Made by a program: the position numbers and the translations under genes
Source of the DNA: Adiantum capillus-veneris
Taxonomy: Eukaryota; Streptophyta; Polypodiopsida; Polypodiales; Pteridaceae
Length of the DNA stretch: 64,000 nucleotides
Assembly: GCA_014529385.2 (NCBI GenBank)
Contig: CM043969.1
Location: 70,840,176 to 70,904,175 of the forward strand
Direction: 5' to 3'
The notes under the pieces: model-generated
The model's input: the letters and a program-made list of their open reading frames with translations, nothing else
Told to the model about the DNA's origin: nothing
Database searches by the model: none
Part shown: positions 21,629 to 34,139 of the stretch, one piece after another
How the letters are laid out: each line of letters starts with the position of its first letter
Position numbering within the stretch: the stretch's first letter is position 1

Positions 21629-23530
21629 AGGAAACGCTTGCATCCTTTGTTCCTTTATGTTTCACATCCTCTATTGTATCCAAAGCAACGTTTCTCTACC
21701 ATGGCTTGCATTTTCCAATTTTGTTTAAATCTGAAAAGCGCTCATGGGTTGGCTAGGGGCATGTGGATAACAAATTTGTTGTAGCCAGCCAACAAGTCAA
21801 TAGTACGCTAATAAAAAGTGGGATGATCTTGCAGACAAGAAGGGACAATCAAGGGGAATACGTAGGCAACAAATGACCATAGGGCATCATGAATACAATT
21901 GAGGAAGCTAGTGCAAGAGTGGGAATGAGCGAGTTTAGACAAAGTCAAGTACAACAATGAAGGTGTAGCAAAGGATACCACAATGAATGGGCTAAACTAC
22001 AACATCCAAGGGGATGCATGCAGCATGTGGAGGCTCTTTGTCTCTCTCTCTCAATTTGTAGGAGTAACGTAAGCTTGATTCTAGGATGTTAAATACTCCT
22101 CCATTTAAAATTCAACCCTGAGCATTGAAATGTCTCCTTTCATTGATCATGTATAAAATATTCTATGTCAAGCCTTAAACCTTGCAATATACTTAGGGTT
22201 AGTTCACATGAGGTTATGAATACGAGCATGTTCACAACCAACAGCCTAGAGGCATTGTGTTCTCGTGAGGACTGCAAGGCGTTGATGATTGTTTTTCATT
22301 TTCTTCTTTTTTTCCCAAATAAATATTGAACCATCGCCTTTTTCTTGCTTACAATTGTCACCTTGGATGGTTGCATCCTCACTCCACCTCTAGTCGGAGT
22401 AGCCTCACAACCTGTGTGCAACTTTTTTTGTTGATTTCCCTCATGTGAACTTGCACAGTTCACAACTTATTGTGCACAAGTTGCAAACCAACTTGCCATG
22501 TCAACTAGCTCTTAGCCTCTCAGACACTTTTTATTTCACCAAAGAGAAAAAAGTGCACACTTAAAACCCTCTTGATTTTGAGATTACGCTTTGAGAAGTG
22601 CGATATGTCTCCTCCAGGCACCTAACGTGCTTGAGGATAATTGTACATTACTTTCCGGGTTCATATAACATATCCACTCACAATTGTGAGTATGGACAAA
22701 AGAAAAAAACTCTCTTGATTTTCAGGTCAAGATTTGAAGAATTCAAGTAAGCATTGGTGTTGATAGTTGTAGTGAAAGGTCAACCACACGTACATCTAAT
22801 AGGATAGTTGTAGTAAATGGCCAAAATTACAGGTATATTTAACAAAGATAAAAGTCACCCAAGTTTTAATGTCAAAATTTGAAGGACTTATCCATTTTTA
22901 CACTAAATTTTATAAAAACGTTATGGTTCGTTCAAGAAAACCAAGTCAAAAATTGAAGAATTCCCACATCTTTATAGAGTTTGTAATTGTTCAAGCAAAC
23001 TTTTAGTGCTAATAGTTGTAGTAAAACTATAACTACACCTACATGTTGGACATTTATGGCTCTATTTGCTGGACCTTTATGGTTCTATTACACTAGAAAA
23101 AATGGATTGCACTAATTACTATGGGATATATATTGGAGTTTCTCTTTTTGCTACCATAGGTAGTACCATCACCGGAGCGGGTTACATGTGGCAGCAAATG
23201 CCACCTCATGGAGCAGACCCTCCCTTTCCCTTTGCCATCTAGTGGTGCCCTCCATTCCCTTGCTAGCTCAGAACTAGAATGGATGTGTGTGTGTGTGTGT
23301 GTGGACAAGGCTTAAGGCAAAGTTGCACATCATCCCACATTTCAAGGCTCTAAGAAAGTGAAAAGGTGGCATGCCCACTCGCTATTGAAAGCCTCTCAAA
23401 AAGGTACTAACACTGGCTAGGTAATTATGGAGACAAATACAACCACTATGAGGTATGACCTCAGAAATAGCCAAAAGTAGTGATGATTCTTATTCAATTA
23501 GGAAGGGGAATACATTGAAAAAAAGTTAAT

Positions 23531-23532
<2 letters not shown>

Positions 23533-23571
<39 letters not shown>
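23533..23571. repeat. (GA)n microsatellite
   Basis: Uninterrupted GA, about 19 units. Confidence 0.95.
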
Positions 23572-23572
<1 letters not shown>

Positions 23573-23807
23573 CCTGATCTATCTATAAAGACAAGAGAAA
23601 AAGATGAGAATCCTATAGAGAGAGAGAGAATAAGTCACAAAGAATAAGTCACGACTAAGGAAGAGGGAACAATAGAAAGGAAGAGAGAGATACAAAGGGA
23701 CATGTGGACTAGCGAGGTCGTTGCTGCCATTGAAGGTTACACAGTTATACACACAACTAAGAAAACCATGTAGCATCGCTGGAGGTGACGCCATTGTACT
23801 AGTATGT

Positions 23808-23811
<4 letters not shown>

Positions 23812-23844
<33 letters not shown>

Positions 23845-23877
23845 TAGAGAGAGAGAGAGATAGATAGATAGATAGAT
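23812..23877. repeat. Compound (AT)n-(GA)n-(GATA)n microsatellite
   Basis: AT dinucleotides to about 23841, GA to about 23860, then GATA units to about 23877. Confidence 0.9.
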
Positions 23878-23975
23878 TTTTTAATGGTCCTCGAAGGTCA
23901 AATATGACCAATGGGACCAGAGTTACATGTGATGTAGTATGTGTATGGATGATGAGTGACTCTCGATGCTCCACC

Positions 23976-24135
23976 AAAAATGTGGTGATGAGAGTCGCAA
24001 TGGAGAGTCCACAGTGTGCCTGGGAGAGGAAAGCGTGTAGGTTTATGTCATGGCTAAAAATGTGGTGATGAGAGTCACAATGGAGAGCCCACAGTGTGCC
24101 TGGGAGAGGAAAGCATGTAGGTTTAAGTCATGGCT
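23976..24135. repeat. 80-bp tandem duplication next to LINE 3' end
   Basis: TGTGGTGATGAGAGTC(G/A)CAA starts both copies (23981 and 24061), giving a period of exactly 80 bp, with about four mismatches. A third copy begins at 24131 and breaks off. Confidence 0.9.
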
Positions 24136-24180
24136 AAAAATGTCAGAGAAGCAAGTTCGGATGTGAAAAAGCTGAGCACT

Positions 24181-26722
24181 CTAGTAGTGTGTGGTACTTA
24201 GACTCTCAAACTTGCAGTAACATAATGTGCACAATCGATTTGACTCTTCTCCATTTCCCCAACACCCTGCCTCACATAAAAAGGAATGGGAGCTAAGCCC
24301 GATGACTGTGATAGTGCGTATCGTCGACCAGGGGATAGGCTCAAGTATGTAAGTGTGAGTACAGTTTCCTCTTTTAGCAAAGAACATGGTTTTGTAGTTG
24401 GGGGCAATATGGGTGGTGTAATGTATGAAGTGTGACCCACCGGATTTCTCCCAAGACGTAATACATTGGTGTTTTAGAAAAGCTTCATTCACTTGGGAGT
24501 CAATTGAAGCATAGTGTAGCAAGTGTAATGCATCCCATCTCCCAAACCACTTCTTATGTCTTGCATCCATCACGTGCTTAAGATATTTCTTGTATGTGTC
24601 TCTTGAACTTTTTTGTTTGCTTCCCATGCAATAGTAGGAAGTCAATGTGAGGGATTTTGACGCATCTTTATCATGTACTCCACAACCCTTTCCATGCCCA
24701 TAATCTCGATTGGAAGAGATCTCGACTCAAGAAGTAGGAGGATATATGGTGTTTGTGTCTTAACTTGGAGAAAGTTTGTAAGAAAATGCTTTTGGACATT
24801 CTCAAACTCTTTCCAAGTAGATTTTGAGATGCTTCCACCCCACACTTCAACTCCATAAAGAAGAACTGGTGTCACCAATGCATCAAAAAGGTACTTCTTG
24901 AGAACCCAACACTTGATGTTTCTCGCATTACACATGTTTCAAATGGATAATATGCTCTCTTTCCCACTTCCAAACGAAGCATAGCACATTTATGCCACTT
25001 GTGATTGGACAGAACCTCAAGGCCAAGGTACTTAAAGCTTTCAACAACTTGAAGTGTCTCATTGTTGTACACAATGCATGTAGTCTCCTTATGGTTGGTT
25101 TTCACAAGCATAACCTTTGTTCTGGATTCATTCACAATCAGCCCACTATGCAAGAAAAAGTTCTCAAGGACAACCATAAGCTTTTGTGAATCTTCTAAAG
25201 TGTGTGCTAGAAGCAATACATCATCCGCATACAACAAAAGCATGATTACTACATTGCAAATAGTGACCTCTTCAATACCTTCTTCCTGCATTAATTCAAG
25301 TACCATTTGTTCCAATTGGTCGATGCATAGACCAAAGAGAGTTGGTGACAAACGACATCCTTGTTTAACCGAATAGTGCTTACAAAAATTTATGAAATTC
25401 CTCTTCCCATGCGCAATTGACACATCATGTTCTCACAGATTTGAGAAACCGCATTCATAAACTCACTTGGAACTTGAAGTTCTTCCATCCTTCTCCACAA
25501 ATTGTTATGTGGAATCATATCAAAGGCTTTCTTAAAGTCCACAAAACAACAATACAATTGCTTGCCTGTCAGCCAACTTTCCTCCATCAAAACACAAAGA
25601 GTAACAAGATGATCAATGGTGCTATGGCATTGACAAAAACCCGCTTATCCTTTTGCACGCTTGTCATTATCTTCAACCTAATCACTCAATTTCATCTCCA
25701 TTATGCACCCAAACAACTTTGCCATAAGAGACCCAATCATTATAATTACATCCCCTCCTTTATGCAAAGACTTAACCCAATTGATACTCCAATCATAAGG
25801 CATACCATGTTGAAGTGCAAAGTTGAACATATCACATATCCACTCATGGGTAAAATCTCTGGTCCATTTGATCATCCCCGGCTTGATACCTTGAAGATCT
25901 CCTGCTTTGTGAGTGGACAACTTTTCAAGCCCACCACATACATCCTCAATAGTAGAAAAAAGAGGGCATACACGGGAGTGAACCATAAAATGACATTTTT
26001 TCAGCATTTGGTTGCTCATATAATTGCCTACAATGTGTGTGTACATATACACAAGTCTTAAGTTACCAAAATTATCAACCTGCTTGACCCTTAAGTTCTT
26101 CCAAAATCTTCCACATGCACGTGCCTTTTCTTAGACTTGAAAAGGTTTTTTCTTTACTTCCCATCTTCTTCTCTTCTTTTGAATCAATGCGTTGTATGTA
26201 TGCAAATGACTTTGATATTTGCCTGTGTCCATAGTTGCATCAAGATTTTCAAGGACTTTTGAGCATCTTGATATTCTTTATCAAACCACCTTTTGCGTTA
26301 TCTATCTTTGTTGATACCATGGAGATGCTTTATGGCAAATAATTCTTCGGCAAAAAAAAAAACTTTCTTGAAAGATTCCCATTTAATTTCCAATGATACG
26401 TCATAATGAAGCTTAGTCATCCTTAACTTTTGCTCAACCATTTCAATGTATACTGGTGCCCGTTTGAAGTCCATACATAGTGATAACATCTCTTCCCTTT
26501 GGATGAGATTATCATGCTTAGATGCTTCTCCACATGCAAGGTCAATACATAAGGTCTGATGGTCTGATTCTGGGGTCCATTGACCAAACATAAAACTCTT
26601 TATGTGATACATGATGGCTTTGGAGAGTAGCATATAGTCAATCACTCTGTCCCCATTATGTTTTCTACATGTAAATCCATTGGTTCCGCTCCACAAAGAT
26701 ACACCATTGAAATGACCATACC
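24181..26722 (-). pseudogene. LINE ORF2 3' portion: endonuclease end, reverse transcriptase, C-terminal domain
   Basis: The fragments read in order. Endonuclease end: VIDYMLLSKAIMYH and ESDHQTLCIDL (the SDH catalytic motif). RT: HKAGDLQGIKPG, CFVDFKKAFDMIPHNNLWRR, VKQGCRLSPTLFGLCID, then LLLYADDVLLLAH with the YADD active site (about 25221-25232), and FKYLGLEVL. Connection: KKYLFDALVTPVLLYGVEVW. A Cys/His end follows (LSSHSFLCEAGC, RLCTLCYC). Frames shift near 25400, 24900 and 25650, and there are stops. It is the same broad LINE family as the plus-strand copy at 59-60.7 kb. Confidence 0.88.
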
Positions 26723-26727
26723 CATGC

Positions 26728-26870
26728 TAAAAGGACAAGGGAACTGGAACATGCTTATCACCACCCAGCCATGCCCTATATAGGCCCTTGTCCTTCTAAA
26801 TATAGGGACCCCCTTGACTGCATGTCCGTCCTAGCCCTTGGCCGTGCCTGATCCTACCCTTGGTATGACA
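26728..26870 (-). repeat. Left LTR of the nested short-LTR element
   Basis: 143 bp. It starts TAAAAGGACAAGGGAACT (first dinucleotide mutated from TG) and ends GGTATGACA. Confidence 0.8.
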
Positions 26871-29312
26871 TTACTCCCCCCTTGGAGAAGCATTTTCGTC
26901 CTAAAAAACAAGAGTGATGATACACTAATGTTTTCTATAGTGGCAACCTTCATGGATCCAGCTATTTGGTTGACCGGAACACGGTTCAATAGGAGGTTCA
27001 ATGAAACCAAGAGTAACATCTTGATTTTTCACATTGTTGTCTATTTGCAACCATCTTGTGTTACTGATTCCTATCCAATCATAGTATGTAGACTCCATGT
27101 ATGTAGACTCCATTTAGAACATACATGAGTATGCAAAACAAGTTATCACACAAAGATGTACCCTAAAGAGTACCTCTTTTCACTTTTCATGAAAGTAAAT
27201 TGCTAACATAATTCATCAGCCAAGTTTAAGTCATTGACTCGTTTTCAAATTCCAGCAGTAAACAACCCCACCATAACTAGTGTTCAAGGTTGAGAACTTG
27301 ATTTATACATGAAGAGACTACATATAGTCGCAAACATGCTTTAACTTATGGTAAGCAAACTCCAAGTAGAGCAATAAATGCTTACTTATTGGATCGCTTG
27401 GTGCTAACGTACACACTTTGCATATCCTTCAGCACAAGATTACACTTTGTAATCTGCCTATCCCCTTGGATAACTGACAGTACTGAGGTGTGTTTTCCCT
27501 CACGGTTTACAGACAGTCTTTCTAGATGGCTGGTAAATGGGAATCACAATATTGTGTAACATTGTTAAGGAATTAACAATGTCCGGAATAACCATTGTGG
27601 TTAACTTGAAAAATCCACAAACACCCAAACCAAGCCATGACCTCTATTGGTGATTAGTAGACCCAAAAGTAATCTCATAGAGATACTGCACATAGAGTGC
27701 AAAATACTTCATAAGCAACAACTTGAGGAATACACATGCCATTCCAGTTCAGCCTTTGCTAAACACTAGGGCCCATAACACCTAGTGTGCATGCGTTTAG
27801 CAAAAAAACGGATCCGAACCTGTATATCCATGGTAATCCTTGTCAATACTTATGGCAAATGTGATGCGCCTAGCATACATTAAAAAGGAATGTAAATAGT
27901 TCTGAAAAGAAACTAAATACTTTCAATTGCAATCTTTTGCAAGCCTTGTTGAAATGTCTGAATCACAATAGAAGGTGAAACAATGATCACTTCTAGGTAC
28001 AAACAATGAAAATTTTTCATTAACAACTTAGAGCCTTGCTATATGTATAAACAACCATCTGTAATGTTGTTTAGCAATACTTGTACCTGAACAAGTCATT
28101 CTAAGTATCTGACAATTTTTGACCACCAAAATTGCTCGTGTTACGAAAATGGTCTAGAAAACACATTTGACCAGTACCTAGGGACTTTGTCATGACACAT
28201 ATTTGAAATTATGGGCGCGAGTGTCAGTCTAGAGACTCATATTCTCCACATGTGGAATATGTTTCATGTAAGGATGTTTAAAAAAGAACATCCTGCAAGT
28301 ACAAGATGTACTTGTGTGTGGAGGTAACTCTAAACACTCCACGACAAGATTGAGAGGGACCCTCATTCATTACTCCACACTGGCTAAACGAAACTCCTTG
28401 AGTCCCTAGACCATGTTGTATCCCATGTGACAACATGTGCCAAATCAAATCCTACAAGTGGATTCATAACAGCATAATGTACATTGGACACTATGGCCCA
28501 AAATACTTGTTTCGACATGCCCTTGGCATGGCCGTGGGGATTGAACTGAAAGTTCAATTACCCATATTCAAATGCATAGGAGTATGTCTCCCATCTATGA
28601 AAAAACCAAGCAACATTGCACTAGAAACCCTGGGTATTGCCTTCGCAATCCAAACCCGTTGGGTAGAATCTACGTAGTCAACCCCTTCGTAAGACCCTTT
28701 GTAGAAACTGCTCAACTAGCAGGTAAAGGTAACCAACATAGTCAATCGTGTATAGAATGATTGGAATCAACTTAAAAAGTTGAATTTGTCCGCTACCCCG
28801 TGGTAGATTACTGGCTTCTTTCCTTGAAAGTAGAATTGGGGTAAATCAAACTATGATCCTCAATGCTTATGGGGAGATTTAGCAATCACCAGCCGGGTCT
28901 TACCCCAAAACAATATGTCCATAGACAATCCGTAGTGCTATAGAGGGAGCCGAAGATTCACACAAGTGAAATTCCTAGCTCTTATGGACAGCCATGCTGT
29001 CTCAACCTATTGCTGCATCTATACTCCGTGGTAGAGATCAGGTGATGGGAGTTTAAGGCTATCAAGAACTCAACTCGAGTGTCACACTAAAAACATGTAG
29101 TGAAAAATGACACTCTAAACATCCGTAATAACAAGGCTCTTGCTTGTCAATTAATGTCAATGTGTACTCCACTGGGTAGATCTGTTCGATCTTGAGAACA
29201 ATCACCCAAGGAATACCAACAATTGGGTCTTACCCTAGATTTAACAATGGCTCTTAGCCAGCGTGTGTGGCTCATAGCCGTTATGGCAATTAGTGTTCAA
29301 TCGTGGAACTGA

Positions 29313-29423
29313 TGTAAGGAAAAGTGAACTATATAGACCCTTGGCCTTCTAAATATAGGGGTCCCCTTGACTTCATGTTTTTCCTGGCCCTTGGTCGTGC
29401 CTGGTCCTACTCTTGGCATGACA
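29313..29423 (-). repeat. Right LTR of the nested short-LTR element
   Basis: 111 bp. It starts TGTAAGGAAAAGTGAACT and ends GGCATGACA. About 30 bp present in the other LTR is missing. Confidence 0.8.
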
Positions 29424-29428
29424 CATGC

Positions 29429-30000
29429 TATTAAACATGTGTAAAAGTAACTTTCCATAGTGATCCAGATCTTTCTCATCCATTGAAGTACGATCATACA
29501 GGTGAACTTCCTCTAGCTCCCTTGAAATGTATGGCATATCAAATTGTGGAGTATCATGTTGCAATGTTTTTGTGCGACCGTTCATATCCCCAAATAGAAT
29601 AATATCACCTTCTCCTTTGAAATAAGAAATGTCCTCTTATAATCAAAAAATGGCTGATCTCTATCCATGCAAGCATAAAAGGGGAAATCATGATGGGGAA
29701 TGTAGCAACGGCTACAAAAATGGGTGCTCTTTTTGGTGTCATAAATTTTCAGCTATATATAACATTTGTACTTGTCAACTTTCACAATTGATACAAAGTC
29801 TTTCAATCCTTTCTTAACCGTACATGCTACCCTACCTCTCCTTGTCCTCTTCATTGCTTGAGATTATTTGACCACATTAATGAATGTACATCGTAATCCT
29901 CCAAGCCGTTAATCCTTTGTGTATCATGCTCCCAAGTTTCAACAAGAAGTACAACAACAAATTTGCTTGTTAGTTCATCAATGTCAACCCCCGCATTCCA
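29429..30000 (-). pseudogene. LINE ORF2 5' portion: apurinic-type endonuclease
   Basis: It reads KKSTHFCSRCYIPHHDFPFY and then KVILFGDMNGRTKTLQHD, the GDxNxR endonuclease motif, then EEVHLYDRTSMDEKDLDHYG, ending at the border of the nested LTR element (LLLHMFNSMC). Several stops lie upstream. Confidence 0.8.
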
Positions 30001-30074
30001 TGGGTATCCATTTTAATTCCAAAAGCATATTTTCAATTGTAACTTGGCGTCATAGGTTGTGCATCCCTATTTGC

Positions 30075-30642
30075 TCAAGGAACTTGCCTCCTCCTTGGGC
30101 ACATTTTCTTATTATTTTCCACATATGCCTTGCGACACATATTTTGTTTCTTAATAGTGTGATCTTCACATACAAAACATTTTGTATCCCTCAAATAGAT
30201 CCAACTATTATCAAGGATAATCTTTTGTTTGGTCTCATCCGGAACAGTACATACAATTGGCCGTTCTCCCGAGCAATGGTCTCCTTGCTTACCCACTCTA
30301 TGTACTCCCTAGACCATAATTCTGGGCATGCCAAAGTGGGTTTGAAGCAATCTTCGATAAAAATGGAAAGAGAAGGAGACGTCTCTAACTTCTCTTTGGG
30401 AATTCCACAAATAACAATGTTCTTGGAACGTCGCTCTTGTTCCTTCAACTCCTCCACATCCACATTTGAAACGTCCTTTGTTTGAGCCATAGCTTGCATG
30501 AGTGAGGAATTGGAAACCACATTGTTACCACATACATCAGCCCAACACTTGTTTGTGCATACATTTTTCATGTTGCATACATCCCAACTCAAACAATCAA
30601 ATTTCTCCTCTTTCAAAACATGGTCATGCTCTACTTTGCTAG
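30075..30642 (-). pseudogene. LINE ORF1-like protein fragment
   Basis: It reads VDVEELKEQERRSKNIVICG (typical ORF1 lead into the core), a segment with FIEDCFKPTLACP, then RPIVCTVPDETKQKIILDNS and CFVCEDHTIKKQ in a neighbouring frame. The pattern resembles L1-type ORF1 nucleic-acid chaperones. The 5' end is cut by element 2, so the start is not in this piece. Confidence 0.7.
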
Positions 30643-31851
30643 TGTAACATTTAATGGCCTAGTAAATTGTGTGTAGAGGAAAATAGCATAGACATAGTGA
30701 GCATTTCATTAGAATAGATTCCTAATGAGCATAGCAAGCGTGCTTGGTTGGAGAGAGCAACAAAAACCATAACACCTAGCTAGATAGGCATGAACAATAC
30801 CTCAAAAGAGAGAGAAATTAAGCTATTGATAATAGTTGAGGACCAGATTTTTATGGAGCCGGTCCCCCCTCCAAAAGGCTTTGTATTATAGGTTTCCCCC
30901 ATCAAGGGAGACATTTTACAATACAATTATTTGTGTTCCTTCAATAACTAGCTAGTGCAATGAAGATGGAAGCTTCAAGCACTAAGCAAAACACTTATAA
31001 AACACAACATCAATTCCCACACTGTCTCAGACCCAAGACCTCAGACATCTTCGAAGATGGTGAGAGATAGCGGAGTATGAGAGTAGATTGAGAGGAAGGA
31101 GTAGTCTTACGAGAAAGAAGTACATCTCCTCACATAATCACTCATATTAGCATAGCATAGCTTAGTAATTAGCATGGTAGAGGAGATGAACATGCATTGA
31201 AGCTTGGATCTTGGTTGGATTTTCATCACAAAGCCAAGAGTTCTTGGTGTAGGCCTCCCTTCTCACAAGTTTGGAGTAGGTGATAAGATTTCCATTAAAT
31301 CTTGAGAAGGAGAGAGAGAGAGAGAGAGAGAGTCTATTTGACTCATACATGAGCTAGTGTGAGTGTGTGTGGAATAATGCCTTTGAAAAATCAGCCCCCT
31401 CTCTCTCTCTTGGTCGACTCCTCTTGCTTAATCCTCTTGTTGGCACCTCATTGGACCTCTCCATGCTTAGCCAATAGGATTTAAGAAGCATAAGTGATAG
31501 CCTTTTGACATGTGTCCCACTTTCCCCTTTTGTGAGAGATTTAGGTAATTAATTAATGCAACTAAACTCTCATTGGACCCCTTTGTCTCCTGGCCAATAG
31601 GAATCAGGCAAGCCATTGGGCTGCTGAATGCTCATTGGACCCCTTGCGAGACTATCCAATAGTCTTCTAGAGAGCTTAATTATTATTGGTTATTTTATTA
31701 AGTGTTTTTAAATGAATTAAACTAGATTTACTATAGCCTAATTCTCATCGGTCCCACTCCATGGCCATCCAATAGGGTTTGAGTGCACCTTGTGGACAAT
31801 TGGCCTAGGGAACTGACATGTGTCCCTCATTCCCTTTGTGTAAAGGGAGCC

Positions 31852-31895
<44 letters not shown>

Positions 31896-32275
31896 CGTGT
31901 TTCTCTCTCATCCCCTACTTATAGGGCTCTCCCCCTCCTATGTAGGATCCTTGAAGACTTTTTTGGCACGCTCACCAAGCATCCAATTTTACTAAGCTTA
32001 ACCATTGGACACAACCTTATAATTTTGGAACCTTAGCATTTTGAATTCTTAATGGGATGAACCTTAGGGTCTTTAAAGCCCATTGTTGCTCATTTCTCTT
32101 TTGGATATGCCCCCCCCTTTGGATCCCTATTTTTCCTCCTTTGGATCCCTATTGTGGCCAGTCTGCCAGCTTAATCAATATTCTAATTTTTTCTCCCCTG
32201 ACACTTCCCCATATTAAATGATTAGTTTAACATGAGAAAATCATTTAGGAGAATTAGATATCAGTTATTATGACA
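30643..32275 (-). repeat. 3' LTR of element 2
   Basis: 1633 bp, TG...CA ends. It contains (GA)n at 31310-31332 and a long (GT)n at 31855-31889. Confidence 0.93.
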
Positions 32276-32290
32276 TTACCTCTCTCTTGA
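32276..32290 (-). promoter_or_regulatory. Polypurine tract of element 2
   Basis: The minus strand reads TTCAAGAGAGAGGTAA directly before the 3' LTR, nearly identical to the tract of element 1. Confidence 0.8.
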
Positions 32291-32639
32291 AATCATAGTC
32301 GTCCTCGGCTATGGGGTAGAGAAGATAAGTCTATTCATTAGTCCTTTTTCTAGCGGGTAGAGGATCCATATCTTACTCTACGACATCATTCCAGAATAGA
32401 TGACTACTCTATTTGGCGCTTGAGAGCCTAAGCTGTTGCAAGCATGTCTGCGCATTAGTCCTATCAACCTTCCATAGTAGAGTAACAAGCTCTACTTGGT
32501 GTTTGGAAGATGTTGTCTCCACAAACTTGATTCTAAGCATGCATACTAGTTAACATTTGTGCACAATAAAGAAAAAGAGAGTCTTATAAGACAAAAACTT
32601 TGTTCATTTTAAACATTTGTAAATTTGCTTACTCTAGGG

Positions 32640-33075
32640 AAGCATTGTAAGCATTGACAAGGTTTATGTTATCCTTTAATTGTATGCCTTGCATCCATCT
32701 AGCATCTTCAAAAGGATGATTCTTAAACTTAATAAGATATCCTCAGATAGTCTTACCGCCTCTTAATACCTTGTCTTCATGTCAGAGAATGGACTCGGGC
32801 TGCAGCACCTCTTCTTGGTCCTTGATCTCCGGTGAGTCTTCAATAGTTCGTTCTTGAGGTGGCTCTCCTTTGTAAGGCTTTAGTAGGCTCACATGGAAAG
32901 CATTGTGTATGAGCCAATGGCTGGGAAACTTGAGTTGATAGGCCATCTCATTGATTGTTCTAAGAATCCGGAAGGGACCATAGTACCCTTTTGCTAACTT
33001 AGCATAGTACTTTTGGTGTCCCGTAGGATTCTTGCCCATTGTGTGCCTTAATCGAGCCTTGGTAAATTTAAGCAA
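32640..33075 (-). pseudogene. Element 2 integrase C-terminus and chromodomain-like tail
   Basis: It reads RLRHTMGKNPTGHQKYY, GYYGPFRILRTINEMAYQL, NAFHVSLLKPYKGEP and, after a TGA (Arg in element 1), a tail ending FKNHPFEDARWMQGI. GPF and the H.VFHVS-like motif are typical of gypsy integrase C-termini. The aromatic/acidic tail fits a chromodomain. Confidence 0.8.
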
Positions 33076-33965
33076 GACCCAATCATTTTTTTAAAGGCTT
33101 GGGCTCTTCTGTGCTTATCAAAATTAGCATTTTTCCTTTGCTGTGAGATAAAGATAGAATCCTTAATATTTTGGGAAGATGCTTGTAGGTCTCGGCTATA
33201 CTCATCTGCAACAAAGATCTTTCCGTGTACTTCAAGTAGTAGGAGACTTTTTGATCTTCCCTCAATTACCTCAAAAGGTGTTTTTCCTGTGGAAGTATGT
33301 ACAGTGTTATTGTAGGCATACTCCACCAAGGGTAAGTACTTCTCCCATTGGGACCTTTGATCTACTTCCATTATGTAGGCTTTTAGTAGATCAAGAATTG
33401 TTAGGTTAGCTATTTCACTTTGGCCATCCGTTTGCGGACGAAAGGCCAAAGAGAAGTTTAGCCTTGTCCCTAAATTCTCAAAGAGACCTTTCCAAAAATT
33501 ACTGGTCATTCTAGGATCTCTGTTTAACACTATGGACATCAGCAAGCCATGGTACTTGAAGATTTGTGATATGAAGAGGGTTGCCATTTGATGGGCTTTG
33601 ATAGTCTTTTTGGTAGGTATAAAATAAGCTTGTTTGCTAAACCTGTCTACTATCATCCATATTCCAGTATTCCCATGGATAGACTTAGGCAATCCAAAGA
33701 TAAAATCCATGGATATGCTCTCTCATGGTGAATTAGGGATTCACAAAGGTTGAAGCAATCTAGGTTGCTTCTCTCTATCAAACTTCGTATTTTGACACAC
33801 CAGACATTTAGAAACATACTCTTGTATTTTTGATTTCATGATAGGCCAATAGAAATATATTTCATTCCCTTTTAGGGTAGACTCAATCCCTCTATGCCCC
33901 ACATAAGGAGAAGCATGAGATCCATACATTACTTTCTCATGCAGTGAGTTGGTAAAACGCATAGT
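33048..33965 (-). pseudogene. Element 2 integrase zinc-binding and catalytic domains
   Basis: The zinc-binding region (HASPYVGHRG...CLVCQ, 33741-33962) precedes a 220-codon core (33048-33710). The first Asp (IVDRFSKQAYF) and the Glu (RPQTDGQSEIAN) are kept. The second catalytic Asp of the usual SDRDPR motif is Asn here (LNRDPRM, codon AAC), so strand transfer would be lost. A stop also separates the two domains. Confidence 0.9.
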
Positions 33966-34139
33966 CTATTGCCATAGAGAAGATAACCATCTTGTAAAGT
34001 AATAGTTCCTGTTTCTTCCCTAATGCAAGGGCTAAAATCACATATCTAAAATTGGGATCAATAGCATACTCATCTATCATAGAAGATACATCATTGTGAG
34101 TTGCTATGGAAACCGCATTCACTCTCGGCCGTCTTGAGA

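Larger units (their letters stand above)
19012..23970. other. Non-coding stretch
   Basis: No supportable gene on either strand. It contains (ACAT)n at about 19944-19966, (CT)n at 21581-21627, (TG)n at 23284-23303, (GA)n at 23533-23571 and a compound (AT)n-(GA)n-(GATA)n at 23812-23877. The phrase TAGTTGTAGT(A/G)AA recurs near 22765, 22805 and 23010. Open frames here have no motif. Confidence 0.55.
26728..29423 (-). mobile_element. Short-LTR non-coding retroelement (TRIM/LARD-like) nested in the LINE
   Basis: Terminal direct repeats at 26728-26870 (143 bp) and 29313-29423 (111 bp) share T(A/G)(A/T)AAGGA and GGCCTTCTAAATATAGG-type blocks and end ATGACA. The flanks carry a perfect 5-bp duplication, CATGC (26723-26727 and 29424-29428). 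LINE endonuclease frames stop exactly at these borders and resume on the other side. About 2.44 kb of interior has no supportable ORF. Next to the left LTR a polypurine tract (AAGGGGGGAG on minus) suggests minus orientation. A clear primer-binding site was not seen. Confidence 0.85.
24181..30642 (-). mobile_element. Non-LTR retrotransposon (LINE), split by two insertions
   Basis: On the minus strand, ORF1-like (30642-30075), endonuclease (about 30000-29429), then endonuclease end, RT and C-terminal Cys/His region (26722-24181) are in the correct order. The short-LTR element at 26728-29423 splits the endonuclease, and element 2 cuts the 5' end at 30643. Multiple stops and frameshifts make it inactive. 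The 3' end fades near 24140-24180, without a clear poly-A tail. Confidence 0.88.

Noticed and set aside
25417..26061. 214-codon plus-strand ORF
   Set aside because: It overlaps the LINE RT on the minus strand, which has clear motifs. This is an antisense shadow.
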